Of a stretch of 64,000 bases of DNA, positions 19,175 through 26,677 are shown piece after piece. The notes under the pieces are model-generated. The model did not search any database, was not told the DNA's origin, and was given only the letters and a program-made list of their open reading frames with translations. A program made the translations under genes and the position numbers. Within the stretch, counting starts at the first letter, position 1, and the number at the start of each line of letters is the position of its first letter. The stretch comes from Streptococcus mutans (GTDB taxonomy: Bacteria; Bacillota; Bacilli; Lactobacillales; Streptococcaceae): contig NZ_AP019720.1 of the NCBI RefSeq assembly GCF_006739205.1, forward strand, positions 1,674,001 through 1,738,000. The letters are read 5' to 3'.

Positions 19175-19216
19175 GACACTAATGTCGTTGTTGCTTTGAG
19201 GAATCTGGGGTAGAAT
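19175..19216 (+). promoter_or_regulatory. ComR-type dyad and -10 of the peptide gene
   Basis: GACACTAATGTC (19175-19186) is a GACA/TGTC dyad. TAGAAT (19211-19216) follows after 24 bases, and there is no -35 box. The layout matches the activated promoter at 26678-26736. Confidence 0.7.
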
Positions 19217-19248
19217 AGACTCATCAAATGAAAGGAAGTCTTTATCAA

Positions 19249-19314
19249 ATGAACTTGAAAAAAGTATTGGAAATTTTAACTACCCTTGTTATGTTAGTAA
19301 TGGCCGTGCGCTAA
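19249..19314 (+). CDS. Candidate signalling peptide precursor, 21 residues
   Basis: A 66-base frame begins MNLKKVLEI and ends MLVMAVR, a short lysine-bearing N-terminus followed by a hydrophobic stretch, as in SHP/XIP-type pheromone precursors. AAAGGAAG lies about 10 bases before the ATG. An in-frame ATG at 19228 would include that ribosome-binding site and is less likely. It has its own dyad-containing promoter upstream and a strong terminator downstream, and it lies beside a ComR-like receptor gene. It lacks the WW motif of XIP. Peptide production and mature form (probably the last 7-10 residues) are inference. Confidence 0.65.
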   Translation: MNLKKVLEILTTLVMLVMAVR

Positions 19315-19385
19315 TAATGAACATCTATTAGACACTACTTCTCTTCAGTTAGACAATCTCTAGTAAATTATTAATTATAGCAACT

Positions 19386-19450
19386 AGCTCTGTAATATCT
19401 ATAGTAGGTATATTTACCTGCTAAGGGTATTACAGGGCTTTTCTTTTTTG
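19386..19450 (+). terminator. Strong terminator after the peptide gene
   Basis: A 13-bp outer stem (AGCTCTGTAATAT with GTATTACAGGGCT) encloses a second GTAGGTA/TACCTGC hairpin, then TTTTCTTTTTT. It would end a transcript of only about 220 bases starting near 19222. Confidence 0.85.
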
Positions 19451-19494
19451 ATTTATTAGATTAGTACAGAACACTTTTTACTGTAACTTATTAA

Positions 19495-19533
19495 AATAAA
19501 CAAAAAGACAAACCTCCAAAAAGAAATTTGTCT
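19495..19533 (-). terminator. Terminator of the RiPP operon
   Basis: AGACAAA / TTTGTCT stem followed by TTTTTGTTT on the minus strand, 24 bases after the last peptide gene. Confidence 0.8.
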
Positions 19534-19556
19534 CCATCTTAAAGAATTATATCTGT

Positions 19557-19694
19557 CTATGTCAGAACAGCAGCAAGTCCCGCTCCTGCTGCAACAACTG
19601 CTGCTCCTGCTATAACCCCATTATTAAAGTCATTAAGATTAATTCCATTCAGCTCTTCAACTGTGACCTCTTCAAACATCAACTCTTTTTCCAT
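19557..19694 (-). CDS. RiPP precursor peptide 2 (daptide-like), 45 residues
   Basis: The frame encodes a 45-residue peptide. Its leader contains MFEEVTVEELNG, shared with the peptide at 19929-20078. The core is uncharged and Ala/Gly/Val-rich (NGVIAGAAVVAAGAGL) and ends in ...AAVLT, i.e. a C-terminal threonine. The ATG at 19694 has an ideal AAGGAGGAAAAAG before it; the longer frame to 19742 is rejected. It overlaps the preceding membrane-protein gene by 23 bases. A helical, membrane-active product after leader removal and modification of the terminal Thr is inferred. Confidence 0.8.
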   Translation of the reverse strand: MEKELMFEEVTVEELNGINLNDFNNGVIAGAAVVAAGAGLAAVLT

Positions 19695-19911
19695 CTTTTT
19701 CCTCCTTCTTTTTAATTTCTTGATTTGTTTTAAAATTTGCAACTGCGACTCCTGCTGTAAAAACAGTAAGAATCGACAAGGTACTAACTAACAAAATTTG
19801 AAAATTCGTTAATATCTCATGATTCTTTAAAAAACTTGAACCTAAATATGCTAATATTAATGTTATGAAAACTTCCAAATAGAGTAGCTTTCTTGAAAGT
19901 AATATTTTCAC
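19672..19911 (-). CDS. Small two-helix membrane protein, candidate immunity protein
   Basis: This 79-residue protein starts at GTG (19911) with GAGGAG 5 bases upstream. It has two hydrophobic segments (about residues 11-29 and 38-60) separated by a short polar loop, and a lysine-rich tail (EIKKKEEKDGKR). No family is recognised. Its position between two toxin-like precursor genes and its size suggest self-immunity or help in export, which is inference. Its 3' end overlaps the start of the last precursor gene. Confidence 0.7.
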   Translation of the reverse strand: MKILLSRKLLYLEVFITLILAYLGSSFLKNHEILTNFQILLVSTLSILTVFTAGVAVANFKTNQEIKKKEEKDGKRVDV

Positions 19912-19928
19912 AGGAACTCCTCTCTATA

Positions 19929-20078
19929 TTAAGTGATAGCAACAGCAACAGCTAAACTTCCTCCTGCACCTACTGCTACTCCTAAAGCATAAGACCCCCA
20001 ACCATTTAATTCTTCTGAAGTAACTTCCTCAAATTTTAAAACAGACAGCTTTGTCTCATTTTTATTTTGTCCTTTCAT
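19929..20078 (-). CDS. RiPP precursor peptide 1 (daptide-like), 49 residues
   Basis: This short gene encodes 49 residues. The leader carries LKFEEVTSEELNG, and the core after it is WGSYALGVAVGAGG... ending ...VAVAIT. It therefore matches precursor 2 in leader motif, Gly/Ala/Val-rich core and C-terminal threonine. GAAGGGAGGTGAT lies 4 bases before the ATG, a near-perfect ribosome-binding site. The core has GxxxG-like spacing suited to helix packing in membranes. It has no Cys and only one Ser in the core, so lanthionine, sactionine or azole chemistry cannot dominate. Confidence 0.82.
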   Translation of the reverse strand: MKGQNKNETKLSVLKFEEVTSEELNGWGSYALGVAVGAGGSLAVAVAIT

Positions 20079-20120
20079 TCTATCACCTCCCTTCAAAATT
20101 ATATTAGAAATTTGATTAAG

Positions 20121-20240
20121 CTATAAAATAACTGGCTGTAACAATGCTTGCCAAATTAACTTTCCAAAGTTAGTGTTTAATTCGTCAACTTCAATTTCTT
20201 GATAAAGATTCACATTAGACATTTGCTTCTTTTCTTCCAT
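20121..20240 (-). CDS. Third short peptide of the RiPP operon, 39 residues
   Basis: This peptide begins MEEKKQMSNVNLYQ, carries EIEVDELNT at the place where the others have FEEVT-EELNG, and ends in FGKLIWQALLQPVIL. It thus shares the leader skeleton but has an amphipathic, Trp-containing core and a C-terminal Leu instead of Thr. GAAAGGGGGTGAT precedes the ATG closely. It may be an unmodified partner peptide, a differently processed precursor, or a relic. The role is unknown. Confidence 0.72.
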   Translation of the reverse strand: MEEKKQMSNVNLYQEIEVDELNTNFGKLIWQALLQPVIL

Positions 20241-20282
20241 TTCATCACCCCCTTTCAAAGTTTTTATCTCTAAAAACTGAGC

Positions 20283-21521
20283 TTAAAAAGAATTTTGACT
20301 TTCAATTTTTTTAGAAATCAATTTGAGAGCTTTTTCTAAAACATTTAGATTAATATTAATCGGTGGCATAATAGACAGTCCCTCTTCTTCTTCATTAACG
20401 TAAAGATAAGTAAGTATCCCAAGTTTTTCTAACGACTTCATTAGCTGTAACGATTGGTTGCTTTCTGTCCTAATCGCTGTCATAATTCCCTGATTACGGT
20501 AGAACACATTTTGTGAATCTAAGACATTTGAAATACTATCAGAAATATCTTTGACTTTGCCTTTTATAACGTCTCTAGACTTAAGATAGTAATCCAGAAC
20601 AATATTAGCCGACTCTAATCCTAAAAGATTCCCATTTTGAGTTGAGAAATGCTCCATCGTTTTGGGATTTTTCTGTAATTTTGCATCAACTTCTTCATTA
20701 ACACAGACGCAGCCAAAAGACGTAATGCCGTTATTAATAGCTTTACTGAGGCATAAAATATCCGGTTTTTCAGATAACTGTTGGAAATAAAACGGCTTCC
20801 CTGTTTTAAAAAATCCAGTAGCTACCTCATCAAAGACAATCAAAACTTGATTTTTTCTCAGTAGTTTTAAAAGTGCATTGAAAAAATCTGTACTGGCAAA
20901 GTAGATACCTGCCGAAGCCAAAATCGGTTCAATCATCATGACATCATAGAAGGAAGCTACATTGGCAATATAATCTAGGACATTTTTTTCTTGTTCTGCA
21001 GATTTGGGGTAGTCTATAAACGTTACTTCTCCATATTTCGGATAGAAAGAACTATTGATTTCTTGATCAATACCACTCACTGAAACACCGCCAAAGAAGG
21101 TTCCATGATAAGAATCTTTAAAGGCTAGAATACGATTATTTTCCCCCTTCTTATTGGTATAATCAGCGATTTTTAAAGCTAATTCTGTATTTTCTGAACC
21201 AGAATTCGTATAAAGAACTCGCTTAAAAGCATGCCCTGTTAGCTCTAAAACTTTTTGGGCCACTTCATCGTAAATATCATGTTGAAAAGAATGAATATCA
21301 AGATAAGGGAGTTTTTTATTTAATACTTGATCAAATCGCTTGGAAACCCGTTGGTAGAGAGAATCAATATAACCAAGTGAAGTATTCCATAAACCACTTC
21401 TTAAATCAAGATACTTCCTATTTTGACTATCATATAAATAAGTGTTATCTGCCCTGACGGGCTTGAAATCATACATGGTTTTATTATCATAAGCACCGTT
21501 TAGCAAAGCATAATTTTTCAT
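20283..21521 (-). CDS. Class III PLP-dependent aminotransferase of the RiPP operon
   Basis: This 412-residue enzyme has the class III (acetylornithine/ornithine aminotransferase-like) order: TNSGSENTELALKIA for PLP phosphate binding, the FDEVATGF Asp that contacts the pyridine nitrogen, and the Schiff-base lysine in LCLSKAINNGITSFG (about residue 260). Genome annotations may call it acetylornithine aminotransferase, but it is not with arginine genes. It sits between an M50 protease and peptide precursors. In daptide pathways such an enzyme aminates a C-terminal aminoacetone group; that role is inferred here. The ATG at 21521 follows GAGGAG; a GTG at 21533 is rejected. Confidence 0.88.
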   Translation of the reverse strand: MKNYALLNGAYDNKTMYDFKPVRADNTYLYDSQNRKYLDLRSGLWNTSLGYIDSLYQRVSKRFDQVLNKKLPYLDIHSFQHDIYDEVAQKVLELTGHAFKRVLYTNSGSENTELALKIADYTNKKGENNRILAFKDSYHGTFFGGVSVSGIDQEINSSFYPKYGEVTFIDYPKSAEQEKNVLDYIANVASFYDVMMIEPILASAGIYFASTDFFNALLKLLRKNQVLIVFDEVATGFFKTGKPFYFQQLSEKPDILCLSKAINNGITSFGCVCVNEEVDAKLQKNPKTMEHFSTQNGNLLGLESANIVLDYYLKSRDVIKGKVKDISDSISNVLDSQNVFYRNQGIMTAIRTESNQSLQLMKSLEKLGILTYLYVNEEEEGLSIMPPININLNVLEKALKLISKKIESQNSF

Positions 21522-21536
21522 TTTTCTCCTCACCTT

Positions 21537-22445
21537 CTAAATAAAATGGCCAAGTAAACTATGAATAAAACTAATAATGGAAAGAATGATCATAAGAAAA
21601 TTTACGATACCTAACAAAAAGATATCTAATCTGAACTTTTTATTCTTTGAAAACATATCCTTGAAATAAGCCATGTAGTCCTCTACCTTAAGCAAGTTGC
21701 TAAGATACCAATAACCATCTAATTTTAAAAACGGCAATAAATTGGTAACAATAAGTCCTAGATTGACAATGATTAATCCAAATAGGAAATTAGATGGATA
21801 TATCAAAGCTATTAAGGTTAAGAAAAACCAAATAGCAACTTGAAATTTTACACCAGCTAAAACCAACTCATTCTTCTTTCTTCCTTTTAAGATTTTATAA
21901 AAAGGAACCTTGATAAAGAAGACAGGCATAGAAAAATATCTCAAAGAGAATCCAAAAGTAACTTTAGATGGTTTCAAATACTTATAATAAACTGAGAAGT
22001 GAGCATACTCATGCAATGGGAGAATTATCACAGTAGTCACAAAATAAATAGCTACCATATCCCAAGCTGAAAAGTGTCCCAGTGAAAAATGAGTCAAATC
22101 AACAGAGGTTGCTGTTGCTACAATAGGTAGCAAGATAAAACTGCTTATTAACATCAAAAGTGTTAAATACCATCTATTTAAAAATAAAGAAATTTTATAG
22201 AAAGCATTAATCTTAGAACTATCTAAAATTAGTCTAATCAGGTGAAAGTTGGTCCATTTTCCTCTCCTATAAGGAGAGGTATAAAAATCGTGCAGAGGGT
22301 TATCAGGTTCTTCAATAGCTTCCAAATACTTTTCCAAATGATGGTTGGACGTAATCATACGATCGTTTCGGACATTATATAGCCATCTTCTATTATCGTT
22401 AATTTGGTACTGAATATCCTTATATTCTTCTATTGTTTGATACAT
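21537..22445 (-). CDS. M50-type intramembrane metalloprotease of the RiPP operon
   Basis: This 302-residue membrane protein has five to six hydrophobic segments. The zinc motif HEYAH is at residues 145-149 within a membrane helix, and the third ligand region LLPFLKLDGYW is near 236-246, both typical of site-2-protease-like peptidases. The first 80 residues are soluble and charged. Similar proteases accompany YydF-type and daptide clusters, where they are thought to remove the leader or release the peptide at the membrane. AGGAGGTAGATA precedes the ATG, and the gene is 10 bases behind the dehydrogenase gene. Confidence 0.85.
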   Translation of the reverse strand: MYQTIEEYKDIQYQINDNRRWLYNVRNDRMITSNHHLEKYLEAIEEPDNPLHDFYTSPYRRGKWTNFHLIRLILDSSKINAFYKISLFLNRWYLTLLMLISSFILLPIVATATSVDLTHFSLGHFSAWDMVAIYFVTTVIILPLHEYAHFSVYYKYLKPSKVTFGFSLRYFSMPVFFIKVPFYKILKGRKKNELVLAGVKFQVAIWFFLTLIALIYPSNFLFGLIIVNLGLIVTNLLPFLKLDGYWYLSNLLKVEDYMAYFKDMFSKNKKFRLDIFLLGIVNFLMIILSIISFIHSLLGHFI

Positions 22446-22455
22446 TATCTACCTC

Positions 22456-23166
22456 CTAAATGATAGTATAACCATAATCTAAAATGAGATTTTGTCCACG
22501 CATAGCTCTGCTGTTCTTACTTAGAAGGAAAAATAGTGTCTGACTAACATCTTCAACAGTCACAAACTTCCTATAAGGAATCTTTGCTAATAAGCGTTTC
22601 CCAAAGCTCGAAAATAACAGTTCCTTATTACTATCATTAATGATATATGAAGGCGAGATTGTATTGACCCTGATATCCTTATCCTCTATTTTAGCGTAAT
22701 CAACTGATAGATTTTTTGCCAATTGGATTAAGGCACTTTTGGCAGGCCCATAATCTATTCTTTGTTCGTGAGCAACAACACCATTTTGCGAAGCTATAAA
22801 AACGATAGAAGCTTTGTCAGACAGATAGCTATAAATTGCCTTCATAGAAAAGAGAGCTGCCTTTACATTAATATCAAATGTGTTTTCCCAGTCCTTAAGT
22901 GTTACTCCAAATGCATCATTCATATAATTAATACCAGAAGTAAACACAACGCTGGAAAAGTTTAGGTCTAATTCTTTTAAAAAGGTTTCCATCTTGTGGA
23001 AAGAATCATCTTGTCGAAAATCAACAGAAAGGTACGTTGTTAAACTGCTAGATTTTTTAGGAAAATCAATTCCAACGATTTGATCAAAATCCTCGGAATA
23101 ATTTTTCAAAAAGCCCTGACAAATATGGCTTTCTGAACCAATTAAAAGCAAATTATTCTTCCCCAT
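22456..23166 (-). CDS. Short-chain dehydrogenase of the RiPP operon
   Basis: This 236-residue classical SDR has the catalytic Tyr-x-x-x-Lys in DYGPAK and Ser in IASQNGVV, an SGIN motif equivalent to NNAG, and a C-terminal RGQNLILDYGY ending. The glycine motif is unusual (IGSESHICQG) but still fits a cofactor loop. I infer oxidation of the beta-hydroxyl of a C-terminal Thr, giving a beta-keto acid that decarboxylates, as SDR-type threonine dehydrogenases do with free Thr. It overlaps the methyltransferase gene by 14 bases. A substrate outside the cluster cannot be excluded. Confidence 0.85.
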   Translation of the reverse strand: MGKNNLLLIGSESHICQGFLKNYSEDFDQIVGIDFPKKSSSLTTYLSVDFRQDDSFHKMETFLKELDLNFSSVVFTSGINYMNDAFGVTLKDWENTFDINVKAALFSMKAIYSYLSDKASIVFIASQNGVVAHEQRIDYGPAKSALIQLAKNLSVDYAKIEDKDIRVNTISPSYIINDSNKELLFSSFGKRLLAKIPYRKFVTVEDVSQTLFFLLSKNSRAMRGQNLILDYGYTII

Positions 23167-23896
23167 GAAAAACTCCTTCTACCATGGCATAATTATCTAA
23201 ATCTTTGATAATTTTCAATCTAAGACCTGATTCTTTAAACAGTTTTTCTAATATTTCATAGGAATAAGAATATTTAACAGAAAAACCTATTTTCTGAGGA
23301 CTTACCAAATTGTAGATAATCCGTTCTTCAGATTGATCAAAAAAGTTAACATTGTAAAATTTTTCACCATCTATTTGGCTAGATTGTATAAGGCCAGCCG
23401 TTGATTCAAAAAAGCTTTCTTTTAAGAAGTCAAATACAATTCTCTTGATATGGGGCTGAGTTTCTTTAATCTTTTTCAAAAAATCATAGAAATCTCCATG
23501 ACTGAAAAGCGAAACTGAAGTTGCTGGAATAATAATGACCTCGATGTTTTTCTGCGGAAGATTCCCAATTTCTTGTAGGGTAAGAGAATAAATCCTATCT
23601 CGGCCTTCATTGGTAATATACTTTGCCATTTCTTTTGCAGGCTCTAAACCAAAAATATTATAGCCATCTTCAAATAAAGGGTTAAAAATTCTACCTGTCC
23701 CACTACCAATTTCTAAAATGGGCATTGACTTATCAAAAAATTGTTTATAGCTGTCAATATCATCCTCTAACAATTCATCTTGATTAACAATTGATCGGTA
23801 GTAGTTCGCAAAGATATCATCCTCATAAAGATTCTCAATGATTTCTAGCTCTTCTGCTCTTTTTTGAAGCTTACTAAAAATTAATGATTTATCCAT
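23153..23896 (-). CDS. SAM-dependent methyltransferase of the RiPP operon
   Basis: This 247-residue class I methyltransferase has the SAM motif ILEIGSGTGRIF (about residues 60-71), followed by the acidic motif FGLEPAKEMAKY. The N-terminal 50 residues are helical and could gate the active site. N,N-dimethylation of a diamine formed at the peptide C-terminus is the predicted job by analogy with daptides. Its start overlaps the stop of the upstream PqqD-like gene by 8 bases, so the two are translationally coupled; the ribosome-binding site GAAGGAG is about 12 bases away. Confidence 0.85.
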   Translation of the reverse strand: MDKSLIFSKLQKRAEELEIIENLYEDDIFANYYRSIVNQDELLEDDIDSYKQFFDKSMPILEIGSGTGRIFNPLFEDGYNIFGLEPAKEMAKYITNEGRDRIYSLTLQEIGNLPQKNIEVIIIPATSVSLFSHGDFYDFLKKIKETQPHIKRIVFDFLKESFFESTAGLIQSSQIDGEKFYNVNFFDQSEERIIYNLVSPQKIGFSVKYSYSYEILEKLFKESGLRLKIIKDLDNYAMVEGVFHGEE

Positions 23897-25052
23897 ATAC
23901 TTGCAGCTTCTCCTTCACTTGACTCATTAATTTCTTATTGTCAATGTTACCGGTCTTATCTTTAATGATGTATTCTAAATATTGGGTAACTAAATCATTC
24001 ACTTTAAATAAACGCCCAGTTTTAACATTAAAAGCAAAATGTGCACTATCATTTTTAAAGGCAATCCATTCTAACTGGTTAAGCGGTAAATCGACTGCTT
24101 CAATTTGATAGTTGTTATATGGGGTAATAAAATCTACTTCCCCGTAAATATATGTAATATCTAACAAGGCTGTCAACAAATATTTTACATTCTCTTTTAT
24201 TAATAAATTATCAATTTCCGATAATTGCAAACTAGCTTGATTATGGAGTTTCTGGTAGCTGTCTCCTGAATTCCCAAGTCTCATTTTCGCTTGAGAATCT
24301 AAATAAAACTGCCCCTCCATGAAGTATAAGGAATTTAATTTAGCAATTCCCGCTAATACACCATAATCCGCAATATAATTTGTCAAACTGATTCGTCCAG
24401 AATCGACAAACTGCCTAAAAAGTTTTCTCAAAGACTCCTGATTCAAAATCTTAAAGTTTAGCTTTTCAAAATCTGCCACAGATTTAATAATAATAGGCCA
24501 CTCTTCTTTAACAACTTTGTTATTTGTATAGACAGCACTGTTGATTGCAAAATGATTTAGTAAATTATGATTTTCTGAAATAAATTTCCCCAAATCATCA
24601 ACAAAAGCGTGTTTCAATAACCCTTTAGGCAAATTTGTATAAGTAGCAGTTTTAAAGGCTTTAAAGCCATTTTGAAAGATTTGCTCTGTCTTAAGAGAGC
24701 TTAGTTTGTGATATAAATCATGATTTTCCAATTCAGTTTTAATTTCCTGTATTTTAGAATTTTCAAGTAAGTTATCAAGATCTTCAATATCAATTACTTC
24801 AATTTTCATATCAAGTTGGGCTTTTAAATAGCTAACAAGATGTTTTAATCTATTATTTTCTTCAAGCTTAATAAAGATATATTGATCAAATTCTAAGAAT
24901 TCCAAGTAATCAATAAAATCTTCAAAACTTTGTTTATCAAAATCAAAATAATCCAAGCTATAGTTTTGATCAATTTGAGTTGATAATTTCAGTGAATACA
25001 GCAACTCATCTTTTTCAAAGACAAAATTTAATCCAATCATATTCTCCTCCAT
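23889..25052 (-). CDS. Cysteine-free RiPP maturation protein with PqqD-like C-terminus
   Basis: I do not recognise this 387-residue protein as a whole. It contains no cysteine, so it is not a radical-SAM enzyme. The last 65 residues (AHFAFNVKTGRLFKVNDLV and on) resemble a PqqD-like RiPP recognition element: a beta hairpin and three helices. The N-terminal 100 residues look like an alpha/beta domain with many acidic residues. It lies first among the modification genes and is coupled to the methyltransferase, so a leader-binding scaffold role is plausible. AAGGAGGTTAAA precedes its ATG. Confidence 0.75.
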   Translation of the reverse strand: MEENMIGLNFVFEKDELLYSLKLSTQIDQNYSLDYFDFDKQSFEDFIDYLEFLEFDQYIFIKLEENNRLKHLVSYLKAQLDMKIEVIDIEDLDNLLENSKIQEIKTELENHDLYHKLSSLKTEQIFQNGFKAFKTATYTNLPKGLLKHAFVDDLGKFISENHNLLNHFAINSAVYTNNKVVKEEWPIIIKSVADFEKLNFKILNQESLRKLFRQFVDSGRISLTNYIADYGVLAGIAKLNSLYFMEGQFYLDSQAKMRLGNSGDSYQKLHNQASLQLSEIDNLLIKENVKYLLTALLDITYIYGEVDFITPYNNYQIEAVDLPLNQLEWIAFKNDSAHFAFNVKTGRLFKVNDLVTQYLEYIIKDKTGNIDNKKLMSQVKEKLQVYG

Positions 25053-25096
25053 TTTAACCTCCTTGTAATAAGGAAGACTAATTTATTTATGAGTAA

Positions 25097-25810
25097 CTAG
25101 CTTTTCTTTTGTTGTCTAGCTACTGTAACAATTAGGATCAAAAGAACCAAAAGCCAGATAAATAAACTCAATATTTGTAAGGTGGCATGGTGCCAAGAAA
25201 ATTTTTCCCATTTGGTAAAAAACTTCGTAAAAAGACCCATAAAGCTATAGTCTGTCACTTTGGTAACGGTTTTATCCATACCAGATAACATTGGTAAGAA
25301 AGCCGAAATAAGCATCGTTGGAACCGCAACAACCTGGGCCATAACTTGTGATTTGACAAGTAAGCCTAACAATAAGTAGAGAAGTGCGATTACTAAAGCT
25401 GTAGCGCTACCGACAAGACAATAATTTACTAAATGATCAATCGGCACATCCAAAATAAGTGGAGTAAGCGTCAGATAGACTACTGTTAAGACAATTGGGA
25501 CAACTAATGTTGATAAGAGGTACTCACTAGTATTAACACCGCTAAGCAGCAGAGTTTTTAGTGTTTTCTTTTCTTTTTCATCTGCCAAAATAGTTAAAAT
25601 TGGATTGCCTACAGCTAGGACAATGGCAAAAGGAATACAGATCATCAGATAGGCAAGAGCCATTTGGGCTTTTGGACCAGACTGACTGTCTATCATAAAA
25701 CGATAAAGATAAATCAAAGCTGCAGGCATAAGTACTTGCAAGAGAATGCTCTTATTAGAAAGAATAATCTGACATCGCAACCAAAGAAGAGCCATAAATT
25801 GTCTAAACAT
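25097..25810 (-). CDS. ABC-2 type transporter permease of the RiPP operon
   Basis: This 237-residue protein has six hydrophobic segments in the ABC-2 pattern, with the conserved ADEKEKKTLKTLLLSGVN coupling stretch in the first cytoplasmic loop. It should pair with the ATPase encoded just upstream (overlap of 8 bases) to export the mature peptide or to protect the producer. It ends before the PqqD-like gene, 44 bases further on. There is no accessory membrane-fusion protein nearby. Confidence 0.88.
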   Translation of the reverse strand: MFRQFMALLWLRCQIILSNKSILLQVLMPAALIYLYRFMIDSQSGPKAQMALAYLMICIPFAIVLAVGNPILTILADEKEKKTLKTLLLSGVNTSEYLLSTLVVPIVLTVVYLTLTPLILDVPIDHLVNYCLVGSATALVIALLYLLLGLLVKSQVMAQVVAVPTMLISAFLPMLSGMDKTVTKVTDYSFMGLFTKFFTKWEKFSWHHATLQILSLFIWLLVLLILIVTVARQQKKS

Positions 25811-26648
25811 TGAGTTTACCTCCTGTTAATTGAATAAAAATATCTTCTAATGTCGGTTCGCAAGAATGAATTGCAATTATTTTTTCACTATCACTAGCCA
25901 TCGCTTGACCTAGTTCAGTAAAATCTAAAATTCTTTCCGAACCATCTTGATAATTCAACTTAACCCGTTTGTTTTGATTATACTTCTGAATTAAATCTTT
26001 TGGACTGCCCTGTTCAACTAGCCGGCCTTCATTAAGCAAAGCCAATTTATCACAAAGCAGGGTAGCCTCATTCATATCATGGGTAGTTAGAAAAATGGCA
26101 GTCCCTGCCGCTTTTAGTTCTAAAATTAAAGAATGAATAGTCTGAGAAGTAGCCGGATCAAGACCTGAGGTCGGCTCATCAAGAAATAGAACGCGAGGCT
26201 TATTAATTAATGCACGAGCTAGAAGCATCCGCTGCTTCATACCTGTCGAGAGCTTTTCGGCTACTGTTTTTCGACTGTCATAGAGACCGACCCGCTTGAG
26301 GAGATTGTCAACAGTCGTTTTATCTATCCCATAATATTTACTATAAAAAAGCAGGTTATTATAAAGAGATATTTTTTCATAAAAACCGCTGGTATCACCG
26401 ACTAAACCGATTTTCCCTAATTCTTGACTCGTTAATTTGCGGGAGTCTTGTCCTAAAATAGAGGATTGACCGTTGTCTGCCATTAACTGTCCGGTTAAAA
26501 TATTGATTGTCGTGGTTTTTCCTGAACCTGAAGGTCCAAGAAATCCAAAGATTTGACCCTTTTCAATCGAAAAACTAATAGCATCAAGTGCAACAGCCTT
26601 GTTAAAAATTTTTCTGATATCTTTGGCAACAATAACTGGAGTATTCAT
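25803..26648 (-). CDS. ABC transporter ATPase of the RiPP operon
   Basis: This 281-residue ATPase has Walker A GPSGSGKTT (residues 38-46), the signature LSTGMKQRM, and Walker B RVLFLDEPTSGLDP. The C-terminal 60 residues form the usual DrrA/CcmA-like extension. It is the first gene of the operon, with AAAGGA 8 bases before the ATG, and its promoter holds two ComR-type dyads. Export of or immunity to the operon's peptides is the likely task. Confidence 0.92.
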   Translation of the reverse strand: MNTPVIVAKDIRKIFNKAVALDAISFSIEKGQIFGFLGPSGSGKTTTINILTGQLMADNGQSSILGQDSRKLTSQELGKIGLVGDTSGFYEKISLYNNLLFYSKYYGIDKTTVDNLLKRVGLYDSRKTVAEKLSTGMKQRMLLARALINKPRVLFLDEPTSGLDPATSQTIHSLILELKAAGTAIFLTTHDMNEATLLCDKLALLNEGRLVEQGSPKDLIQKYNQNKRVKLNYQDGSERILDFTELGQAMASDSEKIIAIHSCEPTLEDIFIQLTGGKLNV

Positions 26649-26677
26649 ACGTTTTCCTTTCTTAACGGTATAGCATT

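Noticed and set aside
19138..19200. A 20-codon frame ahead of the candidate pheromone (MILFRK...)
   Set aside because: It runs through the ComR-type dyad and has no proper ribosome-binding site; the next frame at 19249 has both promoter and ribosome-binding site.
20283..21521. Acetylornithine aminotransferase of arginine synthesis
   Set aside because: Only family-level similarity; the gene sits inside the peptide operon and no argBCJ genes are near.
23889..25052. Radical-SAM enzyme, as in streptide or YydG systems
   Set aside because: The protein has no cysteine, so the CxxxCxxC cluster cannot exist.
19557..26648. Lanthipeptide, sactipeptide or azole cluster
   Set aside because: No LanM/LanB/LanC, radical-SAM or YcaO protein is present, and the cores have no Cys.
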